Positions 20,027 to 29,494 of a stretch of 64,000 bases of DNA are shown here, in pieces; position 1 is the first letter of the stretch, and every line of letters starts with the position of its first letter. The notes below the pieces were generated by a model. The model was not told the DNA's origin. It worked only from the letters and a program-made list of their open reading frames with translations, and did not search any database. Source of the stretch: Saccharomycopsis fibuligera x Saccharomycopsis cf. fibuligera (taxonomy: Eukaryota; Ascomycota; Saccharomycetes; Ascoideales; Saccharomycopsidaceae); assembly GCA_001936135.1 (NCBI GenBank), contig CP012822.1:496001-560000 (forward strand), in the 5' to 3' direction. The position numbers and the translations under genes were made by a program.

Positions 20027-20356
20027 GGTCGTTCGCTGCTAGAGGCAGAGAAGTGAGGGGGAGGGGGGGCGAGCAAAATGTGGGCTGGGGTATGTTTGTG
20101 ATTGGGAATATGTTATAGTCTAGCGTCTCATGTTGAGAAAATGTGTGTTTTGTCGTCGACATGAAAAAGAAAGAAAAAAAAAAAAAAAAAAAAATGCTGA
20201 GCACACCGTGGTTACCCGTCGCATCTTGCGATTGTTAATTACGATTTGCACTCAAGTCGAGCTGAGAGTGAAGACAGGATACGTAGAGGGTTTCAGCGAT
20301 GGATAAGCGACTAGCAGTTCACGAAGCGATAGTAGCACTCCCTGATACAGCTGACC
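20027..20356. promoter_or_regulatory. Bidirectional promoter EFM5 / RUD3
   Basis: 330 bp between divergent starts, with a G-run (GAGGGGGAGGGGGGGC near 20054) and about 22 A near 20173-20194, interrupted at its left. Nothing else seen. Confidence 0.5.
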
Positions 20357-21817
20357 ATGGGTAAGGGCAAGAAGAAGGGAAGCAGCACCAATAGCAACAG
20401 CATCAGCAGCACCGCCAACAGCACCGTCAACAGCACCGCCAACAGCACCGCCAACAACAATGATAGTGATATAAGCGCTGGCAGCGCCGCCGCCAACGAT
20501 GGGTCCACAACCGCAAGCCCAGAGAGTCAGCAGGACGAAGCACAGCAGAGCGAGGTGGAGTCTGTTAGTGAAAAAGTCAAGAACATAGACCTTGACGGGA
20601 ACGCCGAGGCAAACGGCAGTAGGAGGGAGATCTCTAGCGAAAATAGAACAGCGAATGGCGAAGCACCAAACACCAATAGTAGCACAGATACAGATACCAA
20701 TGCCAATGCCAATGCCAGCAGCAGCAGCAGCAGCAGCAGCAGCACAGAGACACACAACAAGGACCAGCTGGTCATAGCGCTGCAACAGAAGCAGATCCAA
20801 GAGCTCCAGCGTCAGCTCGAAGAAAGCCAGGCAGAGACAGCCAAGCAGCAGAACAACTACAACAACTTGCTTAGCCGGTTGCTGTCGATGAAGTCGGTGT
20901 TCCACAAGATGAAGGAAGCGCAGAGCGAGCTCAGTGTCACGCAAGAGAAGCTTGCAGCGCTAGAGCAAGAAAACAGCTTGACGAGCCAAAAGTACGAAGA
21001 ATTGTTGAAGAGCAGCACGATGTTGAGCGAAGAGGTGCGCAGCTTGGCCGAGGACAACCGGCGGCTCAACGACCAGTTGTACGCGGTGCTGAGCGAGCTT
21101 GAGAATAGAGAAAGCAGCGCGAAGCGCCGAGTGTCAGTGTTGGAAAGCAAACTAGAGTACCAGGAGAGAGAGATCAGCAGCTTGAAGGAACAAAACGACG
21201 AGTACTTGGTGTTGATCAGCGAGTACAAGTCCAGCAAAAACTCGCTATTGAGCGAAATCACTAACTTGAAGAACTTGGTGGACGACAAGTCGGCGGCGAT
21301 CAGCGAGCTCGAGGCCGACCTCGCCAACGCCAAACTGGGCCACCGCGGAGAGCAGCAGCAGCAGCAGCAGGAGATCCACAGGTTGCAGCAAGCACAACAG
21401 ACATTGGCAAGGCAGCTCGACAACAGCGAAAAGAAAGTCGAGCTGTTGCAGAAAGACGTTCGCGCCAAAGACCAGCAGGTTCTCCGGCTAGAGCAGGAGA
21501 AACAGCAGCTCGGCAAGCAGGCCGGCGAAGTGAAGGAGAAACAGCTCATCATCGGCAAGCTCCGACACGAGGCCATCATATTGAACGAGCACTTGACAAA
21601 GGCGCTACAAATCATCAGACAAAACAGCGAGAGCAGCACGGTGGACAAGGAGCTCATCAGCAACTTGGTGCTCAAGTTTGTGGCCTTGCCGCGCGGCGAC
21701 TCCAAGAAGTTCGAAGTGCTCAGCTTGATAAGCTCGTACTTGTCGTGGAGCGACGAACAGAAAGTGCAGGCAGGGCTTCTCTACGAGGGCGGCGCCAGCA
21801 CCAGCGGGAAGGGCTGA
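20357..21817 (+). CDS. RUD3: Golgi coiled-coil protein Rud3 (GRAB-domain golgin)
   Basis: 486 residues, almost the same as S. cerevisiae Rud3 (484). A short basic start (MGKGKKKG) leads into ~130 residues of Ser/Asn/Thr low complexity. Continuous coiled coil runs from about 135 to 395, with long Gln runs. The C-terminal GRAB domain that binds GTP-loaded Arf1 is well preserved (about 395-480: KQLIIGKLRHEAIILNEHL, then VDKELISNLVLKF, LPRGDSKKFEVLSLISSYL, DEQKVQAGLL). Rud3 tethers vesicles at the cis-Golgi. CTG occurs several times in the coiled coil but never in the GRAB domain, although the gene is GC-rich. The Arf-like GTPase and MON2 in the same window also act in this traffic, with no evidence that they are linked. 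Confidence 0.93.
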   Translation: MGKGKKKGSSTNSNSISSTANSTVNSTANSTANNNDSDISAGSAAANDGSTTASPESQQDEAQQSEVESVSEKVKNIDLDGNAEANGSRREISSENRTANGEAPNTNSSTDTDTNANANASSSSSSSSSTETHNKDQLVIALQQKQIQELQRQLEESQAETAKQQNNYNNLLSRLLSMKSVFHKMKEAQSELSVTQEKLAALEQENSLTSQKYEELLKSSTMLSEEVRSLAEDNRRLNDQLYAVLSELENRESSAKRRVSVLESKLEYQEREISSLKEQNDEYLVLISEYKSSKNSLLSEITNLKNLVDDKSAAISELEADLANAKLGHRGEQQQQQQEIHRLQQAQQTLARQLDNSEKKVELLQKDVRAKDQQVLRLEQEKQQLGKQAGEVKEKQLIIGKLRHEAIILNEHLTKALQIIRQNSESSTVDKELISNLVLKFVALPRGDSKKFEVLSLISSYLSWSDEQKVQAGLLYEGGASTSGKG

Positions 21818-22508
21818 CCGCCGGGGGCTGACCGCGATAGCAGCAGCGTTGATAATGTATGTTCACTGTGCGTGTACCCTGTACTCTGTAGTGTGTTTAT
21901 GGCGTAGGTCACGGCGTAGTTCATCGCGTGGTTCGTCGCGTGCCTCATGGCGTAGTTCGTGGTACTCATGGGCCGAAGGCGTGATGGCCCCCGGTTTCCG
22001 GATGCGGCCAGAAGTGAAGCCGTCGCCTTGGAGCGAATTCGCATTGAACTGGCTGTGAGGGCGAGGCGCCAGGCAGCAGCGCCGCCAGGCAGCGGCGCCG
22101 CCAGCGCCGCCAGCGGTGCTGGTAGAGCCAGTGGTGGATGGACAAGCCAGCCTCTGGTCGCTCGCCTGCTCAGCTGGCTGGTTCCAGGCAGCAGTCTTCT
22201 GGGCTTGGGCTTGGGCAAGAGAGCGTCGACCGTTATGGCCGCCCGGATGCGACGGAGACAGCAGGCGATTGGCCATCCATCGACCGAGCCAAGCGAAGTA
22301 AAGCAAAATCGCAGGCGCAGCAGACAACCACCCCAGCCGAGCATCTGAATGCCACTCTTCTTCTTCTTCTTCTTCTTCTTCTTCCTCTTCCTCTTCCTTT
22401 TCCTGCCTGTATCACATCTTGTCCTCCCAAGACTCTCCTCTCTCCACCATCCAGCACTCAACACGTCCCGCACTCTCCCACATCCCTCCCTCCTTCCCTC
22501 CCTATGCA
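21818..22508. other. GC-rich intergenic region and leader of the Pes4/Mip6-like gene
   Basis: 691 bp. The left half has GGCGTAGTTC/CGCGTGGTTCGTCG-type near-repeats (21900-21965) and GC-rich CGCCAGGCAGC repeats (22065-22110). The right half has a (CTT)n run, 22353-22385, followed by a pyrimidine-rich leader to the ATG. Long open frames through here lack ATG starts of any credibility and reflect the GC content. Confidence 0.55.
22353..22398 (+). repeat. (CTT)n microsatellite in a gene leader
   Basis: About ten CTT units and then CTTCCT units in the pyrimidine-rich region 110-155 bp before the Pes4/Mip6-like start codon. Confidence 0.85.
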
Positions 22509-22518
22509 ATGCCGCTAG
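22504..22518 (+). promoter_or_regulatory. Four-codon uORF overlapping the Pes4/Mip6-like start
   Basis: ATGCAATGCCGCTAG: an upstream ATG at 22504 opens a 4-codon frame that stops at 22518, over the main ATG at 22509 in another frame. A scanning ribosome that uses the first ATG would terminate 10 bases past the main start, so leaky scanning or reinitiation would set output. Confidence 0.5.
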
Positions 22519-25500
22519 CCGCTGCCATAATAAGCGCTTCTCCCGGAACGGCCGCGACAGCAAAGACCGACGCCGAAACCGCTTCTTCCTCCTCGCCAGC
22601 GCCAGTGCCAGAGCGAGCCGAAAACAGTCCTGCCAGCCGCAGCGGCGCTGGCGTAAAAAACGCCCTTCTGTTTCCAAAAGACAATTCCATCACTGACATA
22701 GACCATCGCAACACCACAGTGCTGCTCACAGTCGAGTCTCTGCTGAGGGACAATGACCAGAATGCGCGCTTGCAGCGCCTGATATCCGCGATCATTGCAA
22801 GCTTTGGTTCCGCGGAGTGGCAAAGTGGCGGGAACAGTGGCGGCAGCAAGGACGACGGCGGCGACGGCAGCAAGGACGACGGCGGCAGCAGCAAGGACGA
22901 CGACGGCGCTTCTGCGGCGACGGCTGCGACGGCAGCGACACACGGCAGCCCGGGCGGCTTTAGCGGCACTGGCAGCCACAAGCGCCTGTCTTTTGTCGTT
23001 GCCAGAATAAAGTTTGGCGTCCAGGAAGAAGCAGAACTCGCCGAACAGCAGATCCAGAACCTTCTCAAGACAAGCGCTGCGCTGGAGGCAGAGGCACCAG
23101 CGCAGTGCGTGCGAGTGAGACTCGACTACGACTCTGTCTCTCACCCGGGAAACATCTACGTCCGCGGCCTCGACACCAGTGTTTCCCAGCAGGAAGTGCA
23201 CTCCCTCTTTGAGTCGTACGGCAACATTCTCTCCTGCAAAATCATCCGCGACGAGTACGGGCACAGCAAGGGCTACGGGTTCATAAATTTCGCCAACGGA
23301 ATATCAGCCAAGAGCGCAATTGCCGCGTTGCACGACAAAGAGTACAAGCCGGGTTTCAAATTGTACTTGAACCACCACATTTCAAAAAAAGAGCGTGTCA
23401 ACCGATTGCGGCTTGAGAAGATCAACTTCAAAAACTTGTACATAAAGAACTTGCCTCCCTCGGGATCGCAGGAAAAAATATTGGAGCTTTTTGGCAAGTA
23501 CGGGCCCATCGAGTCATATTTCTTGCCCAAGAACGGAGAGCCCGAGAACGACGGAGACGAGCATTTTGATGACGAGACCAAGCACGAGAAGGTTGAGGCA
23601 AAGACAGTAAGCACCCAGGACAGCAGCGCTGAGGCCGGCCATGATAGTCTGGGCGCCGGGCCGCTCCTCAAAGGGTACGGCTTCATCAAGTATACGAACC
23701 ACGACGACACCATCAAGGCGATGGAAGAACTCAACGGCTATGAACTTGACGGCTATGTGATTTCAATTTCCCGGGCCCAACGCAGAGAAGAACGAAACAT
23801 GTACGACAGTAGTAACAGTAATGGCCGCAGCGGACATCATTATGGCAGCCACGGCCACTATCATCAGAACCACGGCCGCAGTAGCCACAATCATCGTCAC
23901 AATCACAGCCAGGGCCATCGTGGCAGTCATCACTCATTTAATGACAGCCAGTTGTCTGCCCCTGCATTTTTCGTTCCACCCTCCTTCGGCACTGCTAACG
24001 CTGCCTTTGAGCATCCTTCTAACAGTTTTCCATTTTTTGGGTTTCCAATGCCACCAGCCGGCGCACCACCGGCTGGTCTCTCACCACCACCAGGCGCTCT
24101 AGAGCATGGCACAGGCGCTCTACCTGTGCCACCACCGCCGCCGGGAGCGTTTTCCAATAACGGGTTTCCATTTGTCCCTGGCATAGGCGCAGCAGGAGCA
24201 GCAGCAGGAGCAGCAGCCGGAGCAGCGCCGTTTTTCTTGAGCTCAGCATCAACATCGCCATCACCAACAAAAGGGAAGTTCAGACCAGGGTTATTTGCCA
24301 ATTCCGGTGCGCTGGGGCCGAGCGCAGTGCCAGTGCCAGCACCAGCACCAGCACCAGCACCAGCGCCAGCATCAGCAACAACAACAGCACCAGCACCGCC
24401 TCTTGCTGCGGGAGCTGCAACCACTAACGGGCAGCAGTTCAGTAATGGCCGCCATTATAGCTATAGCCATAGTCCTTACAGCACTCACAATCACAAAATT
24501 TCTAACAGCAGCGGCAATGTCTATAACAATTTCAATCACCAGTCTCAAAGGTCTGCGTCACTATTAGGTTATAATTACCTTCCGCTCAACACTTTTTACA
24601 GTCAGTTCAATAATCAGAACGGCTTGAACAGGTACAGTACCAAACACGTTCACAACCACAATGACGACCACAGCCCACAATATCAAGACACCAACCTCTA
24701 CATTAATAACCTTGCATATGTAATAACCGACTCCAAATTAACATCCTTGTTCAAGCCTTTTGGGACCATTATCTCTGCAAAGGTCATGACGGAGCAAGAA
24801 ACGGGTCACTCTAGAGGCTTTGGGTTTGTGTGCTTCGCTAACGTTATGGAAGCTTCTAACGCGTTAGTTGAAATGAATGAGAAAGTAGTAGAGGGGAAAA
24901 AAATCCAGATTTCTTTTGCTCAAAGGAAAGACAGAGATCGGGAAAGAGGCAGTGGCAAGAAGGGAGGCAATAGATTAGACTCGTACTCTGCTGGCGACCG
25001 GAATAAAGATGATGACAATGAGGATCTGAATTCCGACAAGAACGAAGAAAACGAAGAAAACGGAGAAAACGATGACAAAAATGAACATCATGATCGTCAG
25101 CATAGCTCAAATAGTGCTGAAAGTATCCCAACATCAACCTCCCGATCTCTGCTGCTGTTACTGCTAATGAATAGTAATGATCCTAATCACAGCCGCAACA
25201 ACAGCAACAACCACGGCAACAAAAATCATAAACATTCGTTCAATAGCGTTAGTACTTCTCCATCTGCAGCACCATCATATCCCCACCACCACAGCAATAA
25301 GTTTAACAGCTTTACCAACATTTCCAACAGTTTCGCTAATCCCGCATTTTACTCAAATTATTTCCATCATTATGCACAACAGCAGCAGCACCAAAACCAG
25401 CCAAACATACACGCAGGTGAAAATGCTAGTGCCGCCCAAGCAATGCATGCAATCCAAGCGCAAGCGCAAGCTCAAGCAGCAGCGGCAGCAGCAGCAGCAG

Positions 25501-25988
25501 CAGCTAACATGAATATGAACATGAACATGGGAGCGGCTATGGGAATGAATGGCGTAAATCTGCCATGGTTCGGAAGCGCCAATGGCAATCAGAAACCTCG
25601 AAGTTGGAGTGCATTCCCGATGCAACAGCAAAACCCATACTATTTTCTCAACAGTAGCGGTAACAATAATGGCAGCTTTGACGGCAGTTTTGGATATGCT
25701 GGATATGCTGGATATAGCGGATATGCTGATGCTGCTATTGGTAATTCAGGTAAGCAGCAGCAAAGGCAACAGAAATATTGGAAAGATGGAGAATATTATG
25801 ATGGTGATGTTGCTGCACAGGATGATGAAGATGAAGATGATGAAAGCTATGCGAATTGTGATGAAGACGAAGACGAAGACGAAGAAGACGACGAAGAAGA
25901 CGAAGATGAGGAGGAAGAAGTTGTTGTAGTTGACGTTGATGGTGAGGATGATGACGGTGAAAAGCAAGAAGACACTGAAAAGAAATAA
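22509..25988 (+). CDS. Multi-RRM RNA-binding protein, Pes4/Mip6-like
   Basis: 1159 residues from the ATG at 22509; the frame extends to 22419 only through a TTG. Three clear RRMs have good RNP2 and RNP1 motifs: about 214-285 (NIYVRGLD / KGYGFINF), about 308-425 with an inserted acidic loop (NLYIKNLP / KGYGFIKY) and about 728-800 (NLYINNLA / RGFGFVCF). A more degenerate RRM-like stretch at about 75-210 carries a Gly/Asp/Lys insert. A four-RRM layout with poly(A)-binding-protein-like motifs fits the Pes4/Mip6 pair (sporulation-related mRNA regulators; Mip6 binds the export factor Mex67), but the protein is almost twice as long. The long linkers are His/Asn/Ser-rich, Pro/Ala-rich and Gln/Ala-rich, and the C-terminus is poly-acidic. 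It lacks the C-terminal MLLE domain of Pab1. Confidence 0.7.
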   Translation: MPLAAAIISASPGTAATAKTDAETASSSSPAPVPERAENSPASRSGAGVKNALLFPKDNSITDIDHRNTTVLLTVESLLRDNDQNARLQRLISAIIASFGSAEWQSGGNSGGSKDDGGDGSKDDGGSSKDDDGASAATAATAATHGSPGGFSGTGSHKRLSFVVARIKFGVQEEAELAEQQIQNLLKTSAALEAEAPAQCVRVRLDYDSVSHPGNIYVRGLDTSVSQQEVHSLFESYGNILSCKIIRDEYGHSKGYGFINFANGISAKSAIAALHDKEYKPGFKLYLNHHISKKERVNRLRLEKINFKNLYIKNLPPSGSQEKILELFGKYGPIESYFLPKNGEPENDGDEHFDDETKHEKVEAKTVSTQDSSAEAGHDSLGAGPLLKGYGFIKYTNHDDTIKAMEELNGYELDGYVISISRAQRREERNMYDSSNSNGRSGHHYGSHGHYHQNHGRSSHNHRHNHSQGHRGSHHSFNDSQLSAPAFFVPPSFGTANAAFEHPSNSFPFFGFPMPPAGAPPAGLSPPPGALEHGTGALPVPPPPPGAFSNNGFPFVPGIGAAGAAAGAAAGAAPFFLSSASTSPSPTKGKFRPGLFANSGALGPSAVPVPAPAPAPAPAPASATTTAPAPPLAAGAATTNGQQFSNGRHYSYSHSPYSTHNHKISNSSGNVYNNFNHQSQRSASLLGYNYLPLNTFYSQFNNQNGLNRYSTKHVHNHNDDHSPQYQDTNLYINNLAYVITDSKLTSLFKPFGTIISAKVMTEQETGHSRGFGFVCFANVMEASNALVEMNEKVVEGKKIQISFAQRKDRDRERGSGKKGGNRLDSYSAGDRNKDDDNEDLNSDKNEENEENGENDDKNEHHDRQHSSNSAESIPTSTSRSLLLLLLMNSNDPNHSRNNSNNHGNKNHKHSFNSVSTSPSAAPSYPHHHSNKFNSFTNISNSFANPAFYSNYFHHYAQQQQHQNQPNIHAGENASAAQAMHAIQAQAQAQAAAAAAAAAANMNMNMNMGAAMGMNGVNLPWFGSANGNQKPRSWSAFPMQQQNPYYFLNSSGNNNGSFDGSFGYAGYAGYSGYADAAIGNSGKQQQRQQKYWKDGEYYDGDVAAQDDEDEDDESYANCDEDEDEDEEDDEEDEDEEEEVVVVDVDGEDDDGEKQEDTEKK

Positions 25989-27667
25989 AACTACTCTGCT
26001 AGGTGTGTGCATCATACGAACAATAATAAGAACAATCACAAAAAAAAAAAAAAAAAAAAGATAAGTAACTGAAATCGCTAGCTAGTTTTGAAAAGGTGCC
26101 CACATCAAGTGCTCTTTGAGAAGAAGGAAAGATGCATCGTGTTATTTGTGGGTAACAAAGCTGCAAAAAAAAGAAAAAAAAAAAGATTTTTAGAAGAAAT
26201 TTTATTATATTCGGTTCTTTGCTTTGACACTCGTTTAGTTTGTTGATGATTTTCGAAGTATTTATCAACCATTTTAGTTTTTTTTCTTTTTATGTTTTTT
26301 TTTTCTCTTTAATTTGTTTAACTAATGAACGAAAAGTTACTATGTGTTATAGAGAAGATGGTGGCTCTTTGCAGTTTCCTAACTTACTGAAGACTAAACT
26401 GGAGGTCCAGCGCGACAAGTATTGAGGTACGCACGCCGAGGTAAGAGAAATAAACATATAATTTATTATTCAGGGTCTAGCTTATACAATGTATAGATAT
26501 AGATGATAGCGAACGATCTAACATTTACTTTACACCAGCCACCTGCTTCATAGCCCTTCTTTGATACATTTCAAAAAAAATTTATTTATTTTATCGTTTA
26601 CTTGGCTGTACTGGCATGCTATAGCTAGAGTATACCCTCGCATTTCACCCTTACACCGGATATAGCAATACACACTTGCTTAATCAGTAATTTTTCATTG
26701 CCTGATCAGTTAGAAGCCGAAGGACATAACGGCGGGACAAAGGCATTTTACCATTCAGTGAAATGGCTTAATTGAAACTTCCGCATTTGTCTTTTAAGAA
26801 ATCACGAATTGTGTAAATCAGTAGATCGGAAAACCAAGAAGCCGTTTGAATAGCTTAGTATACTACACTATAGTTTACCACTTTATTGTTATCTGTATGT
26901 TGCGCCTCGGCCCACTCCGTAGTTGAGGAGCATCCGCTACATTGACTAGTCTAGCCAATAAAATCGAGCCAAGCACGTCAACGGTCCTTGAAAGTCTTGG
27001 TGCTCTAGGTGTTGGCAAACGATTCTGTCACACCGGAGTTTAGTTTTTTCATGCACTCTTCCACGATGGGCTCCGAAAGGAATATTTGTCTAATGTTTTG
27101 TTTATAAGAGAAAATACTTCGAGGTTAGTATTTGAAATTCTAATTGTCATGCCGTGCAAGTGCATTCCTTTGGGGTAATGTGGCAACAATACAAAAGGTG
27201 TATGGACGAGAACAAAGACCACAAACAAAAATCCACACAATAGCACAGAAAGCGCCACATCCGGGCCATATGATTTATCGCTGGTACCTTTTGTTTTCCA
27301 TTGAAGTCATAATGCACATTCCGAATACTGCAATCGGAACAATCATGAGGACTTAACTCAGTTGCCAAATCGAAGGTTTTCTCTGCAGGTACATGCACCT
27401 CGTGAAGAAATACGCCGACGCAAGGCCAAATTTCAACATCAGCTTCTACAACATGCCTTTATACAGAAACGATAAGACAAGATACCTATTTTGAAGTATA
27501 AATAGGCCACGAACGCCGAGGTTTAAAGAAGCTGTATATCATTCATCTTGTTATATTCAACAACATCAAAACAACAACTTTCTATTTCTTTACCCTCTCT
27601 AAACCAGCTTACAAAAAGATTTTTTTTAATCCAGTCTTCAAACTTTTCAAACCTTTTTAACATACAA
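25989..27667. other. Long AT-rich intergenic region, promoter of the aspartyl protease
   Basis: 1.68 kb with no credible gene. The left part holds A/T runs (26040-26059, 26163-26185). GCACGCCGAGGTA at 26431 and GAACGCCGAGGTT near 27510 share ACGCCGAGGT. A TATA element lies at 27497-27504. A large upstream region is common for regulated secreted-protease genes, but I saw no defined regulator site. Confidence 0.5.
27497..27504 (+). promoter_or_regulatory. TATA box of the aspartyl protease gene
   Basis: TATAAATA 164 bp before the ATG at 27668, followed by an A/C/T-rich leader typical of strongly expressed yeast genes. Confidence 0.7.
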
Positions 27668-28933
27668 ATGCAATTTTCCAACTCTGTTCTCTTGTCAGTT
27701 GCCGCTGCTTTGGCTTCTCTTACAACTGCTGTTCCACTCGAAAGAAGAAGTGCCCAATTACCAAAAATTGACTTTAATGTTGTCAGATACGGTGCTTCAA
27801 GTTTCAACGAGAGTATCATTTCTCCTCTTTCTGTCCACAGAAAGAGCGTTAGATCTGCTGCTTCCTCCGGCGTCAACGTCCCATTAGAAAACGAATACTC
27901 TTTGTACTTGGCCGATCTCGAGATTGGTACTCCTGGCCAAAAGATTCAAGTTGACATTGATACTGGCTCTTCCGACTTGTGGGTCCCAGGTGCTGGCACC
28001 AAGAGCAATGCTGGTACTTACGACCACACCAAATCTTCCACTTACAAAAAGGACAAAGACGGCTTCAAGATCTCTTACGGTGACGGCTCCAGTGCTTCAG
28101 GCGACTGGGCCAAGGAGACGGTCAAGATCGGTGATGCCACTGTGAAGGACTTAGAGTTCGGTGATGCTACCACTCAAAACGTTGGCCAAAGTATCCTTGG
28201 TGTAGGCTTTGTCGGTAACGAAGCCGCTGCTCAACAAGAATCAGGTTCCTTTACTTATGACAACTTGCCGCTCCAGTTAAAGAAACAGGGTATCATTAAC
28301 AAAGCTGCCTACTCTTTATTCTTGAACGATGTTGACGCCAAGTCTGGGTCTATCTTGTTTGGTGGTATTGACAAGTCTAAGATCGATGGTGACTTGAAAA
28401 CCTTGAAGATCCAAAACATCGACGATTCTGGTTCTCAAACTGATGAGCCAGTTGCCTTCTTTGTTAACTTGGACAAGATCCAAGCTGGCAGCAACGACTT
28501 CGCCGAACAGACCTACCCAGCCTTGTTGGATTCCGGTACTACCTTGATCTATGCTCCACAAGACATTGCTGATTCCATTGGCAAGAAATACGGTGAATAC
28601 AACCAACAATACGGTGGCTATATTACCTCCTGTTCCACCACCGGTGATGACTTTGAGTTTACTTTTGACGACAAAACCATCAAGGTCCCATTTAAGAACT
28701 TGTTGTACAGCCTCCAAAAGGCTGGTAGCGGCAGCGGCAGCGGCAGCGAATCTTCCAAAGCTGACTCTGGCGACCAATGCTTAGTGGGTGTCTTAGGTTC
28801 CCAATCCGAATACTACATCCTCGGTGACGGTTTCTTGAGATCTGCATATGTTTACTACGACATTGACAATGCTGAAATTGGCCTTGGTCAAGCCAAGTAC
28901 GATTCTACCTCCTCAAACATTGTTGAATACTGA
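27668..28933 (+). CDS. Secreted pepsin-family aspartyl protease (candidapepsin/yapsin type)
   Basis: 421 residues from the ATG at 27668, where the signal peptide begins (MQFSNSVLLSVAAALASLTT, cleavage near residue 21). The frame upstream has no ATG. A propeptide follows with basic processing sites (ERR near 25-27, HRKS near 57-60). The mature A1-type domain starts around EYSLYLADLEIGTPGQ. Catalytic Asp98 is in DTGSSDLW, the flap Tyr is in ISYGDGS (near 137), and the second catalytic Asp288 is in LLDSGTT. Two Cys near the end (ITSC and DQC) could make the usual C-lobe disulfide. An SGSGSGS linker lies between them. The C-terminus has no hydrophobic tail or GPI signal, so the protein is probably released. 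The gene has no CTG codons and is biased toward high expression. It belongs to the Sap/yapsin group; a specific orthologue cannot be assigned. Confidence 0.92.
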   Translation: MQFSNSVLLSVAAALASLTTAVPLERRSAQLPKIDFNVVRYGASSFNESIISPLSVHRKSVRSAASSGVNVPLENEYSLYLADLEIGTPGQKIQVDIDTGSSDLWVPGAGTKSNAGTYDHTKSSTYKKDKDGFKISYGDGSSASGDWAKETVKIGDATVKDLEFGDATTQNVGQSILGVGFVGNEAAAQQESGSFTYDNLPLQLKKQGIINKAAYSLFLNDVDAKSGSILFGGIDKSKIDGDLKTLKIQNIDDSGSQTDEPVAFFVNLDKIQAGSNDFAEQTYPALLDSGTTLIYAPQDIADSIGKKYGEYNQQYGGYITSCSTTGDDFEFTFDDKTIKVPFKNLLYSLQKAGSGSGSGSESSKADSGDQCLVGVLGSQSEYYILGDGFLRSAYVYYDIDNAEIGLGQAKYDSTSSNIVEY

Positions 28934-29494
28934 GTCTCTTGAAAACGATTCTAATATCTGTTCTTGCCATTATTCTGAAATTTGAGCTCTTTTTTCTTCA
29001 ATTCTTTGCCTTTGTGCCCCTTGGGCCATTTTTTTCTCTTTTTCCATTTAACTCTTTAACATAATATATCTTAATCAAAAACTTTCCAATGTAAGAATCG
29101 ATATTTTTTGGCGGTTGTGCATCACCAGAAGATGCAGTGCTGGTACAAGCAGTCTGCATGGATAACTACAAAAAGATAGTTGTTGCTATTTTGCTCTGTT
29201 TGTGAGGCTGAAGCATATATTCTCGTTTGTATGGTTTTCAGTCAGTATGTTGAACAGATGCCAACAAAAGCGCACTTAGCAATATAGAGGTGTCCTTAGA
29301 ATGGGGATCAGCACATCGCAGTGATTCGACATTCGCGCGCAGAAAACGAAAAAATTTTTAGACGGCAAAAATATCTAATTCGAGACAACACCCTTTGGAT
29401 GGACTAGCCAGAGACCGCTGAACAGCACTATAGTGAAGTTTTACAAACACTTGAAACTCATACGCTCCTATACATACGACCAATACAGACCACG
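28934..29494. other. Intergenic, protease gene to MGE1
   Basis: 561 bp, T-rich 3' UTR at the left and an unremarkable promoter at the right. I looked for a heat-shock element (nGAAnnTTCn arrays) and found none convincing. Confidence 0.5.

Noticed and set aside
21781-22677. 298-codon minus-strand frame overlapping RUD3's end and the Pes4/Mip6-like start
   Set aside because: It is antisense to two well-supported genes, Arg/Lys-rich from GC content and the CTT repeat, with no known motif.
27548-27667. In-frame 40-codon extension of the aspartyl protease
   Set aside because: It has no ATG (only TTG), and it would bury the signal peptide that begins at 27668.
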